DNA from: Atherix ibis
Lineage: Eukaryota > Arthropoda > Insecta > Diptera > Athericidae
NCBI GenBank assembly: GCA_958298945.1
Contig: CATQJD010000001.1
Location: 1,982,273 to 2,046,272 of the forward strand
Length of the DNA stretch: 64,000 nucleotides
Reading direction: 5' to 3'
Position numbers and translations under genes: made by a program. Below are positions 53,917-64,000 of the stretch, one piece after another (within the stretch, counting starts at the first letter, position 1; every line of letters begins with the position of its first letter). Below the pieces are notes generated by a model. The model ran no database searches. It saw only the letters and a list, made by a program, of their open reading frames with translations, and was not told where the DNA came from.

Positions 53917-54092
53917 CTTTTTAATTTAGAAAGAAAAAAACAGCAAATTAAAATTAAAGAAAAAAAAACAGGTATGTATGTATGAAACAAAGTTTAATTA
54001 TATTAAATTAATACTACAATATATAAAATTATTATTCTCCTGTGGAATCAGTAAGAAACAAAGTTGAATTTTATTCAATTAATACTAAAATA

Positions 54093-55365
54093 CGAGGGTC
54101 GTTCAACAAGTCCTTAGAAAATCCGAGAAATTGCGCTCGTAGTGTCGGTAAAGATTTTTTTTTGTAAGTAGCTGTCAAAATTTCAGCTCGATCCATAGCG
54201 TAGGTCAATTTCTATCGTCGATTAAAGTTAACGACATTTATTTGTGCATAACAATGGAAAAAAGCGAGTTTAGGGCTGTCATCAAACATCTCCATTTGAA
54301 AGGCTTAAGCCCGAAAGAAGTCAAAGCCGAGTTGGATGCAGTTCATGGCACATCTGCACCTGTGTTTGCGACGGTTTACAATTGGGTGAATGAATTTAAA
54401 CGTGGCCGTTAATCCACAAAAGATGAACATCGTTCAGGACGCCCAGTTGAGGTGTGTACTCCTGAAATCATCGATAAAATCCACGATCTGATTTTGAACG
54501 ATCGGCGAATTAACGTGCGCAAATTAGTTGAGGCCACGGCCATATCACAAGGTACAGTCGCTTCAATTTTGCATGAAAAATTGTCTGTGAAAATAATTTC
54601 GGCAAGGTGGGTGCCGCGTTTGCTCTCAGAGGAGAATAAGCGCAATCGTGTAGTGGACTCTGAGGCTATGTTGGCACCCTTTCATCGCAATCCTGCCGAA
54701 TTCCGTCGTCGATATGTCACTGTGGACGAAACCTGGATACACTACTACACTCCAGAAACGAAGAGACAGTCATCACAGTGGATTTTCAAGGCTGGACGGG
54801 TTCCGAAGAAGGCAAAAACTGTGCCATCGGCCGGCAAGGTGATGGCCACGGTCTTTTGGGATTCGCAGGGCATCATTTTTATCGACTACTTGGAAAAAGG
54901 AAAAACAATAACAGGAGCGTATTACGCGTCGTTATTGCAACGGTTGAGCGAGGAAATCAAAAAGAAACGCCCGCATCTGAAGAAGAAAAAAATCCTATTG
55001 TATCAGGACAATGCGCGTGTGCACACCTGCGCTGTTTCCATGGCCAAAATTGTGGAATTGAGAATGGAATTGTTGCAGCATCCCGCTTATTCACCAGATT
55101 TGGCCCCGAGTGACTATTTTCTTTTCCCCAATCTGAAGAAATGGCTTGGCGGACGACGGTTCACTTCCAACGAGGACGTCATTGCTCAAACGGATGAGTA
55201 TTTTGCAGAACTTCCGAAATCCTATTTTTTGGGCGGGATAAAAATTTTGGAAAAACGGTTGGAAAAGTGTATAGAGTTAAAAGGAGATGGTGCTGCAAAA
55301 AAAAATTTTTTTTTTTTAAAAAGTTTTTTTTTCATTTTTTCTAAGGACTTATTGAACGACCCTCG
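54093..55365 (+). mobile_element. Mariner element A2, complete end to end
   Basis: cgagggtcgttcaacaagtc at 54093 and its inverted counterpart ending cctcg at 55365 are both flanked by TA (54091-54092 and 55366-55367). The length of 1273 bp is standard for mariner. It lies in antisense to the PI3K gene within its intron, and is closely similar to A1 at 11.07 kb. Confidence 0.95.
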
Positions 55366-55453
55366 TATGTTGATAACAAAGCAAAAATTATACAAATCTA
55401 AAAACAAATTCCAACAAGGCTTAATTCTATATAAAATTATTATGCAAAATTGA
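54254..55453 (+). pseudogene. Mariner A2 transposase with one early nonsense codon
   Basis: ATG at 54254 begins MEKSEFRAVIKHLHLKGLSP. Codon 53 is TAA (54410-54412), where A1 has a serine (TCA). After it the frame is open to the end. All three catalytic Asp are present with conserved context: VTVDETWIHYYTPE, LLYQDNARVHTC and YSPDLAPSDYFLF (DD34D). It differs from A1 at roughly 20 of 290 residues compared. The last five codons (HYVDK in A1) are replaced by a lysine- and phenylalanine-rich stretch from an A/T run, and the frame passes through the right terminal repeat to 55453. The premature stop makes it non-functional as it stands. Confidence 0.9.
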
Positions 55454-56639
55454 TAACTCCAAAATATTCAAAAATCTTTTTTATACCATGAAATATTATT
55501 GAAATATTGTAGAAACTCAAAAGGTACAGAAATAAAATTAATTTAAAAATAAAATTTCCAGTAATTGCTCAACAGTAGGTCAATATTTTAAAAAAAGTAT
55601 AACCACCATTTGTATCCATGAAATTTGTGCAGTACCACAAGACTATTCAGATATTAAAAATAATAATATTATACTTAAAATAAAATTGATTTTTTTCCAT
55701 TTAAGCCATCCTATAGATATGGTAGGAGAAATGGTAGCCTTATCGATAGCATTGATGCTTCTTTGAAACAACTATGACACCTAAAAATTGAAGATTCATG
55801 AAACCTAAAAATGACCGTATGTACATGCACGTATATACAAGGTGAAAACTGCAGCCGGCATCATGAAGGAAAGCTACACGAGGCGGATGCATTCAGTGTT
55901 TGGCCGTTGGTAGGTATACGTAAATGAATGCTATACGTTTTTTTAAATTTAGTATTTTTATTCGAACAATTTTAAGCTGTTAAAATTTTCTTATACAATT
56001 TTGTGTGTATTTTTGAATTTATATAGTGTTAAACATATATTTAAAAAAAAATATGCTTATATAGTGTTAAACAATTTTTTTTTCAATATTGGTGAAATTT
56101 TGTGTGTATTTTTGAATTTTTAAATAAATTTTTTATTTGGGATTTTTATAAGAAAATTTTGTTATTTTATTTATTGAGTTTTAAATTGAAATCACATTTA
56201 GAGAATTTTTTCTTTACTCATCAACAAAGTGTAGTGAGTAAAGGAAAAAGTAATGTATGCACGTTCGAATTTCGAAAATTTAAAAAGGGAGATTTAAAGC
56301 ATTTGTAGAAGAGAGAAAACATCAAATTAAACAAGCGACCGAGTTTAGATTTTTTTACGTGAGAACGCGTATTCTGTACATATACACTCTTATAGCAAGC
56401 CGATGGTTGGATGGTGTACGCATTCACAACCGAATTTTCATATATTAGGTGAAAAATAAATACAAATCAAAGAGCAGAATAAGAAGAAGACAAAAAAATA
56501 GTTTACTGCAAGACGAAACCACGCTGGAGATAGGCGCCGGAGAGTAATTCATAATAATGTACCCAAAAACTAATCAGGTAAACAGAGAACATATAATCCG
56601 ACTGACGTATCTTTTACATATAACATACTATTGTAGAAA

Positions 56640-57060
56640 TATCTGAACAATTCCCACATGTATGTTTACTTAAGCGAAAGTCAACATACATGTTTACTAA
56701 TAATGACTGCCTGATGCCAACCTATTAAATTTACTATAATAACCGTCAGCACAAATTTTGATGGTTGTGAATGAATTATTACTATATCCACACTTGAAAT
56801 ATGAATTACCTTCAAGAACACATTCCTTCTATTTGTTTTCACATGGTACGAGTGCACGCATGCTATACGATTAAGAATTCAAAAATGATAAATCTCCTAA
56901 CAACCTATGAATAAGTGCAAACACATCGTTCGTGGGACAATTTATATTCCCATAATTTTAGGAATGTGAATTCCTCTAAAACACTTGCCATGGTTTATCT
57001 TAGAAAAGTGCATCGCTAAGCACTTTTGATTATAAACATATGTACTATGAATAGCTTAAG
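56640..57060. repeat. Dispersed repeat shared with 2796-3290
   Basis: cacatgtatgtttacttaag, taataatgactg, ctattaaattta, ataaccgtcagcac, gaattaccttcaagaa, tcacatggtacgagtgcacg and catgctat follow the order of the copy at 2.8 kb. It may be a solo LTR inside the PI3K intron. Confidence 0.5.
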
Positions 57061-57282
57061 CATTTAGAAGTAATATAAATACTCAAGCTTTTGTAAAAAT
57101 TGGACATTAAAAATGAAGATTTTAAATCGACAGTAACTCGCAACTGTGTAAAAAATTAAGACGTTTATAACGATTCAAAGACTTTTGTTTGTATTAAAGA
57201 TCGGCTTGGCGGCATACAATATTGACTTTTCTTTCAGAGTCCATCTTTGGATTGCACAATCACCGGCATATAAACGAACGCA

Positions 57283-57335
57283 TTTCATAGAGATGTAACA
57301 ATGCTCAACCCGAAAATTGTTACATCTCTATGAAA
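57283..57335. repeat. Perfect hairpin, 20-bp arms, 13-nt loop
   Basis: tttcatagagatgtaacaat (57283-57302) is exactly inverted at 57316-57335. It is not associated with coding sequence or element ends. Confidence 0.9.
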
Positions 57336-58369
57336 GTGATTCCATCTATACCACAACTAGGGGAATAATTGGTAACAGTCGACTTTCTTTTTGTAATAAA
57401 TAAACACTGAAGAAGAATATCAAGCATCTTTACACTTTAAAGATTTCTTAAAAGAATCTACGAAATCGATTTCATAGAAATGTAAAAATTTTATAAATTT
57501 TTTACGAATACCTAAATAAAAATTGTTTATATATGAAAATAAAAATGTGAGCATAACGAATTTTTCTCTCCTTTACTATCTCTTCTGTTCTCTTCCATTT
57601 CATCGTTTTATTTCTTTTCTTTACAGCATGTTACAACAACAAAAGAAATGAATTTTCTTCTTCTCTTTTCATTTTTTCCTCTCTCTTCCTTTCCTTGCAT
57701 GCTTCTTACATCTTATTCATATATATCGAGATAAAAAAAATAATGGCACAAAAATTGTAAATTTTTTTAATAGGATTTATTATTAGAAAATATAAAAATA
57801 CAATATAATGCTAAAAAATCAACGGCGTACATTTCGTTTTTAAAATTCATTTCACCATTTGAAAAACAATGTAATAAAATTACGGGATTAAGTGAATTTA
57901 TTTACAATGTTCCCGAACTAAAGACACTAATTGTAATCAATTTGAAATTATTTCAATTGATTTTATTATACGTTTTTAAAGGAATAACAGTAAACCAAAT
58001 TAAAAATGTGAATTTTAATTAGACTGAATTGTAACAATTTTAATATACATATATATAGAGTTTTAACGGAGAAAGAGGGAACAAAATTACCAACAGGATA
58101 GCCGGAATAAAGTTAAAATATACTGATTTAAATAAGAAAACGAAAATAATAATATAATATAAACTAAATTTTCAAAAGCATATTAAAAAGTTTCATAATT
58201 TTAAATTGAATTAAAATTTTTAAGCTAATTTTTATTGTACAGCCATTATATTGTTAGCATAAGAATAATTTGTTTAAATTGATGTACTTGTAATAATTAA
58301 AAAAAGAAATGAATTTTTATAATGAATTTTAAATAATTGTATTTTATTCAAGGTTATTTATCCAAACCG

Positions 58370-59510
58370 GGACTCGGAAGCCCTCTAATTGGCTAAAGGA
58401 GATCTCATGGTCGACACAGAACACAAAAGGGGCACTCCAACTATATTTTGGCCACGGAGTGACATAGGGCGATTTGGGCAGGCCAGAGAGAGTATTTCCA
58501 TCTCATGCTCCCCCAACCAGGTCGTCGGTGGGTTTCACCCATTTTTTCCCGTTTTCTTTTTTTTTTTTTAAATTTTGTTTGGCACTACTTCCTCTTTTAT
58601 TCTTTTGCTTTATTTTTTATTTTATTTCTTTTTCTTAAAAAAAAGTTTGTTTTTTTTGGATTTTTTAATTTTTTTTCTCGCTTATCCATTATTATCTTTG
58701 CAATTTTTTACCTTCCCTGTTATTCCCTATTCCTCTTCCAAATTTATTTTTTTTCTGGTTTTTTTCTTTTAACTTTTTTTTTATAATTTCTTTTTCATTT
58801 CACTTCTTTGTCCTTTGTATTTTCCTATTATACATCTTTATAATAAATTTTTATTAAAGAGATTTTGTTTATTTATTCTTTTATACATATGTACACGTTA
58901 TTTAAAAATATTTTTTGACTTACTTTTTTTCCTTTTTTAGACAAATCATCCTTTTATTTTTTGATAAATTAATTTTTCCCTCTATTTATATAATAAACTT
59001 TAAGTATTATGTTAATAAAATAATGGTATAATGCCTATATTGTAATAAATATAAAAATTGTTTTATTTCATATCTGATAGATAGTTAAGAAAAGTATTTT
59101 TTTCACGACAAAACCAAATATTTTTAATATTTAGAAAATACGAATTTCAAAATTATATTTTTTTCCATTTCTCCTTCCATGGAGAACTAAATACCCTCAG
59201 GTGTCTCCATTATCCCTTTTATGTTATCCTAAGAGTACATCTTAGGACTTATTTCGATTATCCCTCCATTATCCTAAGAACACATCTTAGGACTTATTTC
59301 GAGCCCCTTACCATGTGCTCATAATGGTAGCATCAAGCGTGTCCAACTGAAACATGAACTCTCTGAGTATGGTCGATATTGACCATACTCCTGTGTAACT
59401 TAACGTTTACAAAAATGTTTTATCAAACTTTTAATAGCTTCCGATCCCTTTTAACACCCACGAAAATAATTTGGTTTGACATTTTTTGCCCAAACCATAA
59501 CAAAATTTTA
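58370..59510 (+). repeat. LTR-like dispersed repeat, copy 2
   Basis: Matches 13450-14240 in the same order: ggagatctcatggtcgacac, acacaaaaggggcact, tattttggccacggagtg, aaccaggtcgtcggtgggtt, a long pyrimidine tract (58550-58800), ataccctcaggtgtctccat, tagcatcaagcgtgtccaac and ctctctgagtatgg. It ends near ccataacaaaat. Inside it cctaag-gtacatcttaggac and acttatttcga are tandemly duplicated (59228-59305). No internal retroelement coding follows, so a solo LTR is likely. Confidence 0.5.
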
Positions 59511-60571
59511 CTTTCGTAAACTCAATTGAATATCCGAAAAAACATTGAAAACAAGGGGTTTATAATGTTAAAGTTTTTCAACAATAAAACAATTAAATAG
59601 AAATATGCACTACTGATAAAATATTAAAACAGTGATACTACATTATTTTCCGCTTAAGTGATAACAAGTTAGAACTCTTCGAATATATTTCAATTGCCGA
59701 ATTATGTTAAATGATTATACAATCAACCACCCCACATTTAGCCAATTTAAAACTGAAAATTCAATTTCGAAGGATGAGAAAAATAGTAAATATTTACTTA
59801 ATTATGCCATAAAATGTGAATGAATATTTGTTTTATTCTTTCAAATACAGAAAAAACGAATTAAATATCTATGGAGTATTAAAACATTCTAAATACAAAA
59901 AAATATGTTAGTATTTTGGGGCAATCATTATTTCTTTCTTACTTATAATCGAAATGCAAGTAAGCGCAGTTGGATATGGTTGGGAAATTGGCTAAAGAGA
60001 TTTACAAAAAGCAAGATATTTTGTAATTATGCATAATAAAAGGGGTTTTTATAAATTAAGTAGAGGTTTTTTTAGTGATACTACAAAACAGCACTAACAA
60101 ATTAGTATTTTAAGGTTTTTGGAAAAAGAAGAAACAAATTATGAAAGTAGTCATTCGGCTAAATTTCTACACTGGTGGAAAAATATTTCTCTCCAAGTTC
60201 TCTTTTCGTAGATTTTCCACACAAAAATCAAACTCGAACAAATGCAAGCATCATATATAAAATAATAAGTTTAAGAACTACTAATTACAATGAATTATTA
60301 ATTAATTATTATTGTAAATAATTTCAGTAATAAATTATTAACAAACCTATATGTACATGTGCCAAAAACTCAAACAATCTGTTACCTTTTTCTAATAAAG
60401 AAATACACTTGTTCTGTGTTATGTTAAAACATTTGTAATTGTCTGAGCAAAAATGAGAATCAGAAATATAAGATCTATCGCAATGCCATATTTTCAGTTG
60501 AAAGAAATAGAAACATTAGTGATATAGGTGAAAAATAAAAGAGAATTGACTTTACTCTCGCATAATACAAT

Positions 60572-60665
60572 CTTATACTTACAATACGCAATATCATAAC
60601 CAAGCATAATACAATCTTATACTTATAATACGGAATATCATAACCAAGCTTACAATATCATAACC
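60572..60665. repeat. Tandem repeat, about 43-bp unit
   Basis: tacaatcttatacttacaat, acg, aatatcataaccaagc occurs twice, with a third partial copy (acaatatcataaccaagctt). Confidence 0.9.
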
Positions 60666-60874
60666 AAGCTTTCTGATCAATTATTTTTGTTCGGATTTTT
60701 GTTCCATCGATTGAAAAAATTAAATTACCTTTTATACCTCAAATATGTATGAGGAAAATAATCCGCATTCACATTATTATCTCTAATATCAGAGTATAAA
60801 CCTAAAATGAGGTTACCTTTTTCAGTAAAATGCATTTCGAATGGTGTTGATTTTTCTTGGTCAATATACATATG

Positions 60875-60902
60875 CATATATATATATATATATATATATA
60901 TA
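60875..60902. repeat. (TA)n microsatellite
   Basis: About 14 uninterrupted TA dinucleotides inside the PI3K intron. Confidence 0.95.
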
Positions 60903-61460
60903 ACATACAGATGGAAAAAATCATCCTGAAAAATATATCAGCATAGCAGCTGGAACAGATGCAGAATTACAGGAGGGGAAAGAGCAATATTCCAATAATT
61001 TTTTCACAAATGCTGAAAATAGCTGATACTTCTGTTTAAATGCATTTAAATCAAGCGTTCGATGAAATCAAGTGTCGTCGTCAATGTTTTCATGGGCGAT
61101 ATATTCATATACAAAAATGTTGAACTACGTTGCAACTCTTTATAATATATTATTACTCAATGGTACGAGTATGAATTTCGGCTTTTATGTCTAGCTACTT
61201 AAACTCGCGACGAAAGTTTGGAACTATATAAAAGTGAGGCTGATTGGATTTGTGATGAATGTTTGAAAAACTATAATACAGAAAATGAATATTTCGAACG
61301 TGACTACGATATGAGATTTATAGACCCAGCAAACAGGACAAAATAATTAGTTCGGCTTAGACTTGACAATTTGAACCAATGATGAAAAATTATAAGTTAT
61401 TCCACCTTTAGCATATTTGGATACAATTTTACGGCACAAAATAAAATTCCCTGTACTTAC

Positions 61461-62744
61461 TCTTGATATTTATCCTTTTCTGATGATAAACTGTTCATCT
61501 CTGGTTTAGCTGAGTTAATATCACGTTCAATTGAGTAATGAAAATCCTTCTTATCCCTAAGATATCGATCTAGTTGTCGATTGGCGAGTTTTAAAGCATG
61601 TAATCTATCCCGTAATACTGAATTACTATCTTCTATAGCTTTTAAATCTTCTGGTTGTGCATTAAGGCTATGCTTTTCTAATATTTTTATTTGATCTTCA
61701 AACATTTTGATGGCTTTATTGAATGCATCGTGGGCTGGCTTTTTACTATTCATTTCACATTCAGCCTGTTCGTATTCATATTTTTTTTGTTGCAAATATT
61801 CCTTTTGTGTGACATGAGCTTTGTGAAGATGTAGGAATTTTTTGATCAATTGCTGCAAATATTCATCTTGCCCGGTATACTGTACACCAATTTCATCTTC
61901 CTCAGTATAACGCATAATGGGATACATTAATTTTATATCTAGTGTAGGATTATATTGACGCAAGGATTCATGCCGATAATAATCGATAAGTGCGACAATT
62001 GAATTGAATGCATATGGTGTCACAAAACCATACATGCCATTCTCATGGCAAATTTTGATCAATTTTTCAGTGCCATTTTTAATAAGAGTTAACGTATATT
62101 CACCCGCTTTTGAGGAGGCATCACGTACTAAAAAGCTGCCATCTTTGCAACCAGCTAGTTTTTCTCTGACTTCATCACGTGTTAGACTACCCCAATACCA
62201 TTCGGCATCACGGAATAGAAGTTCATTAGCCGCGTATTTTCCTGATGTTTTCAAATGTAACGCCGGTGTTGAGTCTGTTAAACTTATATAACCACAGCCA
62301 GTGGTACCGCCGACCATACCAAGATTTCGGCTAACCGCAGTTTGATTAATAGAGGATGAACCCGGGAGGGTTGGATTGGGAATCTGAATAGGTGCCAGAC
62401 CATTTCCACTCCCAGTCACAGATGCCATACCGATTGACCTCTGTCCACCCATACCAGACAAATAATCATCCATTACGCCACCTCCAGCTCCACTAATAGA
62501 CAATATAGGCGCTCCTATTTCCAAACAATAATTTCGACATACACTAGCATTTTTATTTGCATTCGGCTTTGATATAATATTATTAGTATTTGAAGTACTT
62601 GGACCTAGAATATTAGACCGTGACGTTTTACGGGGCGGCAACGCTGGTGCCAAATCGAATTTTGGCACCGGTTCGTGAAACTCGCCATGATAAAATAATA
62701 TCTCAATTATACGAATATGGAATTCCGTATTTTGTACGATTTGT
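61461..62744 (-). CDS. PI3K regulatory subunit exon: end of BH, N-terminal SH2, inter-SH2 coil
   Basis: After an acceptor (aattatag, 62745-62746) the exon reads [20 protein letters not shown] (last BH helix), then a proline stretch PALPPRKTS and about 120 residues of low-complexity linker. The N-terminal SH2 domain follows ([38 protein letters not shown] with the FLVR Arg, [20 protein letters not shown]). Then comes about 140 residues of the inter-SH2 coiled coil ([40 protein letters not shown]), which clamps p110. The donor GTAAGTACAG follows at 61460. No lesions. Confidence 0.95.
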
Positions 62745-63162
62745 CTATAATTTAAAATTGATTAATTTTGTTAAACAAACGAATAAATGAAATATAATTT
62801 ATCTTAATCAAAAATGTTACTAATTGAATCAAGTTCGTTATTTTTTTAATAATTATATTTAATTTTCTATGACACAAAATCAAAATGTTTGATAATTTTT
62901 AAGTGATATAATTTGTTGGATAATATGTTATTTTTTCATTTTGATTCTTGGTCCACAATATATATTGTTGTCCTTCCGTTGATTTTCTATTAAAATTTGA
63001 TAATTTATTATATATAATTAAAGTCAACAAATTTTTTGTTTAAATAAACATGTTGACATTAGCCATATATTATAAACATATTTATTAAATATTGATAAAA
63101 ATATATCCTAGCAAAAAATCTAATTGTAAAACAACTTCAGCTTTAAGATGTATATTAAGCAC
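62745..63162 (-). other. PI3K intron, about 0.4 kb
   Basis: AT-rich intron between BH-domain exons. The acceptor is clear; the donor is either GTGCTT at 63162 (phase-compatible with the next exon) or GTGAAT at 63176 (stronger context but wrong phase). Confidence 0.7.
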
Positions 63163-63388
63163 AAAACTATATTCACTTGCATTATTTTGTTCCACGGTGG
63201 TCGAATCAAAACATGGCAGAACGATTGGAGCAATATTGTTGGTGGTTCACGTCGACCCCTAGAATATTGAATCGATGATAGTCTACGCATATGGTCGATA
63301 ATGAATTGTAAGACGCTAATATGATGTTCGGGGAAATCCTTAATATATTGCTTGAGTTGATTGAGTGCCTCTTCTTCTGTACTTAATT
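63163..63388 (-). CDS. PI3K regulatory subunit exon: C-terminal half of the BH domain
   Basis: Acceptor at 63389-63390. The frame reads LSTEEEALNQLKQYIKDFPE, HHISVLQFIIDHMRRLSSIQ and ILLQSFCHVLIRPPW. This is the RhoGAP-fold helical region of p85 BH domains (L-x-x-L-P-x-x-n-x-x-x-L-x-x-L-x-x-H, then a FsPlL-like helix). The 3' end is set at 63163 because only that donor keeps phase with the next exon. Confidence 0.85.
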
Positions 63389-63484
63389 CTTCAAATAAGA
63401 TATTTATTAAAAAATTTAACTTATAAATATTATCAATGAAAACAGATTTAACAAATGAAAAATATTTTCTCTTTGAGTACTTAC
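63389..63484 (-). other. PI3K intron, 96 bp
   Basis: Donor GTAAGTAC (63484 downward) and acceptor tttgaag (63389-63390). The intron happens to be open in frame, so it looks like coding sequence (KRKYFSFVKSVFIDNIYKLN), but it has no counterpart in BH domains and removing it joins AAS and KLSTEEE in phase. Confidence 0.8.
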
Positions 63485-64000
63485 TTGAAGCTGCTATAAA
63501 ATTATCATACCATTGTAATGGAATGATAGGATCTTTCAATTCTCGAAGATATTTTTTAATTAGACGAGCAATATTAATTGCATATTCTTCAATTCGTCCA
63601 ACATCAGTTATGTTTGACTCACTATTATTAATCACATTTTTAAATATATCATCTGATACTGTTGATGACTTATATAATTTATACACATCAAAATATAACA
63701 TATCTGCAACTTTTAATTCCAGCGTCCGAATTGCAAAAACAAGTACCAGTGGTGCTGGCATTTCCTTTGGACTGAATTGACGACGCAGGTCACCGCTAAA
63801 AAGGGTCTTCTGAATAATTTCCTGTTGGTAATATTTTGCCTGACTAGCGCCCCCTTCAGATCCAACAGATGCTATTGTTGATGATGCTGCTATAGCTACT
63901 GGCATACATGGCACTAATATGCCGTCAGCGAAGTACGTTCTATGCAATGCCATTCCACATCTCACGTACTGCAAACCCTGGTGAACAATGCCACGAAAAT
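63485..64000 (-). CDS. PI3K regulatory subunit exon: C1-like finger and first half of BH, runs off the window
   Basis: The frame is open to the window edge. It starts FRGIVHQGLQYVRCGMALHR, resembling the second half of a C1 zinc finger (HQGLQC-x-x-C-GMxLH-x-x-C), but two expected Cys are Tyr. A 40-residue linker is followed by the BH domain: PAPLVLVFAIRTLELKVADM, FDVYKLYKSSTVSDDIFKNV, AINIARLIKKYLRELKDPII and PLQWYDNFIAAS. The BH domain has the RhoGAP fold and binds small GTPases; p85-type BH domains generally lack a strong arginine finger, and none is visible here. Fly regulatory subunits with BH are larger than Drosophila p60. The start codon lies beyond 64000. Confidence 0.9.

Larger units (their letters stand above)
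53917..61460 (-). other. Intron of the PI3K regulatory subunit gene, 7.5 kb
   Basis: Bounded by donor GTAAGTACAG (61451-61460, minus strand) and an acceptor after a T-rich tract (53917). The phase is consistent, since the codon is split as GA/T. It contains a complete mariner (A2, 54093-55365), dispersed repeats at 56640-57060 and 58370-59510, a hairpin at 57283, tandem repeats at 60572-60665 and a (TA)n tract at 60875-60902. Stretches 55366-56640 and 59510-60570 show nothing else. Confidence 0.85.

Noticed and set aside
63389..63484. Reading the 96-bp open segment as BH-domain coding
   Set aside because: It has a consensus donor and an in-phase acceptor, and the peptide has no counterpart in BH domains, so it is called an intron.

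Overview
This is AT-rich animal nuclear DNA from a dipteran fly. Two independent signs support this. A 5.8S rRNA-like gene lies next to a separate 30-nt 2S rRNA segment (minus strand, 636-809), an arrangement found in many flies. At the other end there is an intron-split gene for the regulatory (p85-type) subunit of class IA PI3-kinase (minus strand, 53469-64000 and beyond the window). The PI3K gene keeps a BH (RhoGAP-like) domain, so the species is unlikely to be a Drosophila, whose p60 is, as far as I recall, a shorter form.

Layout. 0-1.1 kb: minisatellite, a Helitron-like 3' end, ITS2/2S/5.8S/ITS1 remnants and a scrap of Ty3/gypsy gag. 1.1-13.4 kb: degenerate gypsy fragments (gag and protease at 3.3-4.2 kb, integrase and RNase H at 9.5-11 kb), a dead mariner (B, 5.9-7.15 kb), a 409-bp tandem duplication, and a mariner (A1, 11.07-12.29 kb) next to the gypsy pol remnant. 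13.4-27.3 kb: a nest three elements deep. A gypsy-type element, whose gag frame starts with a RING-H2 domain, has a Ty1/copia-type element with both LTRs inserted in its reverse transcriptase. That copia element is itself split in gag by a jockey-clade LINE. 27.3-33.2 kb: AT-rich sequence with almost no recognisable coding content. 33.2-34.9 kb: a second RING-gag relic and an unidentified reading frame. 36-39.4 kb: an inverted pair of ~340-bp GTTGGCC-rich repeats around a jockey-clade LINE. 40-45 kb: another jockey-clade LINE split by an end-to-end mariner (C), then a fourth, badly damaged mariner (D). 45.4-48.7 kb: a minisatellite and an RTE-type LINE. 49.4 kb: an isolated terminal exon of an unknown gene. 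50-52.4 kb: repeat relics. 53.5-64 kb: the PI3K regulatory subunit, with a 7.5-kb intron holding a complete mariner (A2) and two dispersed LTR-like repeats.

The only convincing host protein genes are the PI3K subunit and the exon at 49.4 kb. Almost every transposon frame carries stops, frameshifts or lost catalytic residues. The A-family mariners are the best preserved.

The most unusual features are the RING-finger gag family seen in two diverged copies, a 128-bp near-perfect palindrome with a third copy of its arm, several other fold-back hairpins (one inside LINE sequence), and a C1-like zinc finger upstream of the BH domain of the PI3K subunit in which two expected cysteines read as tyrosine.
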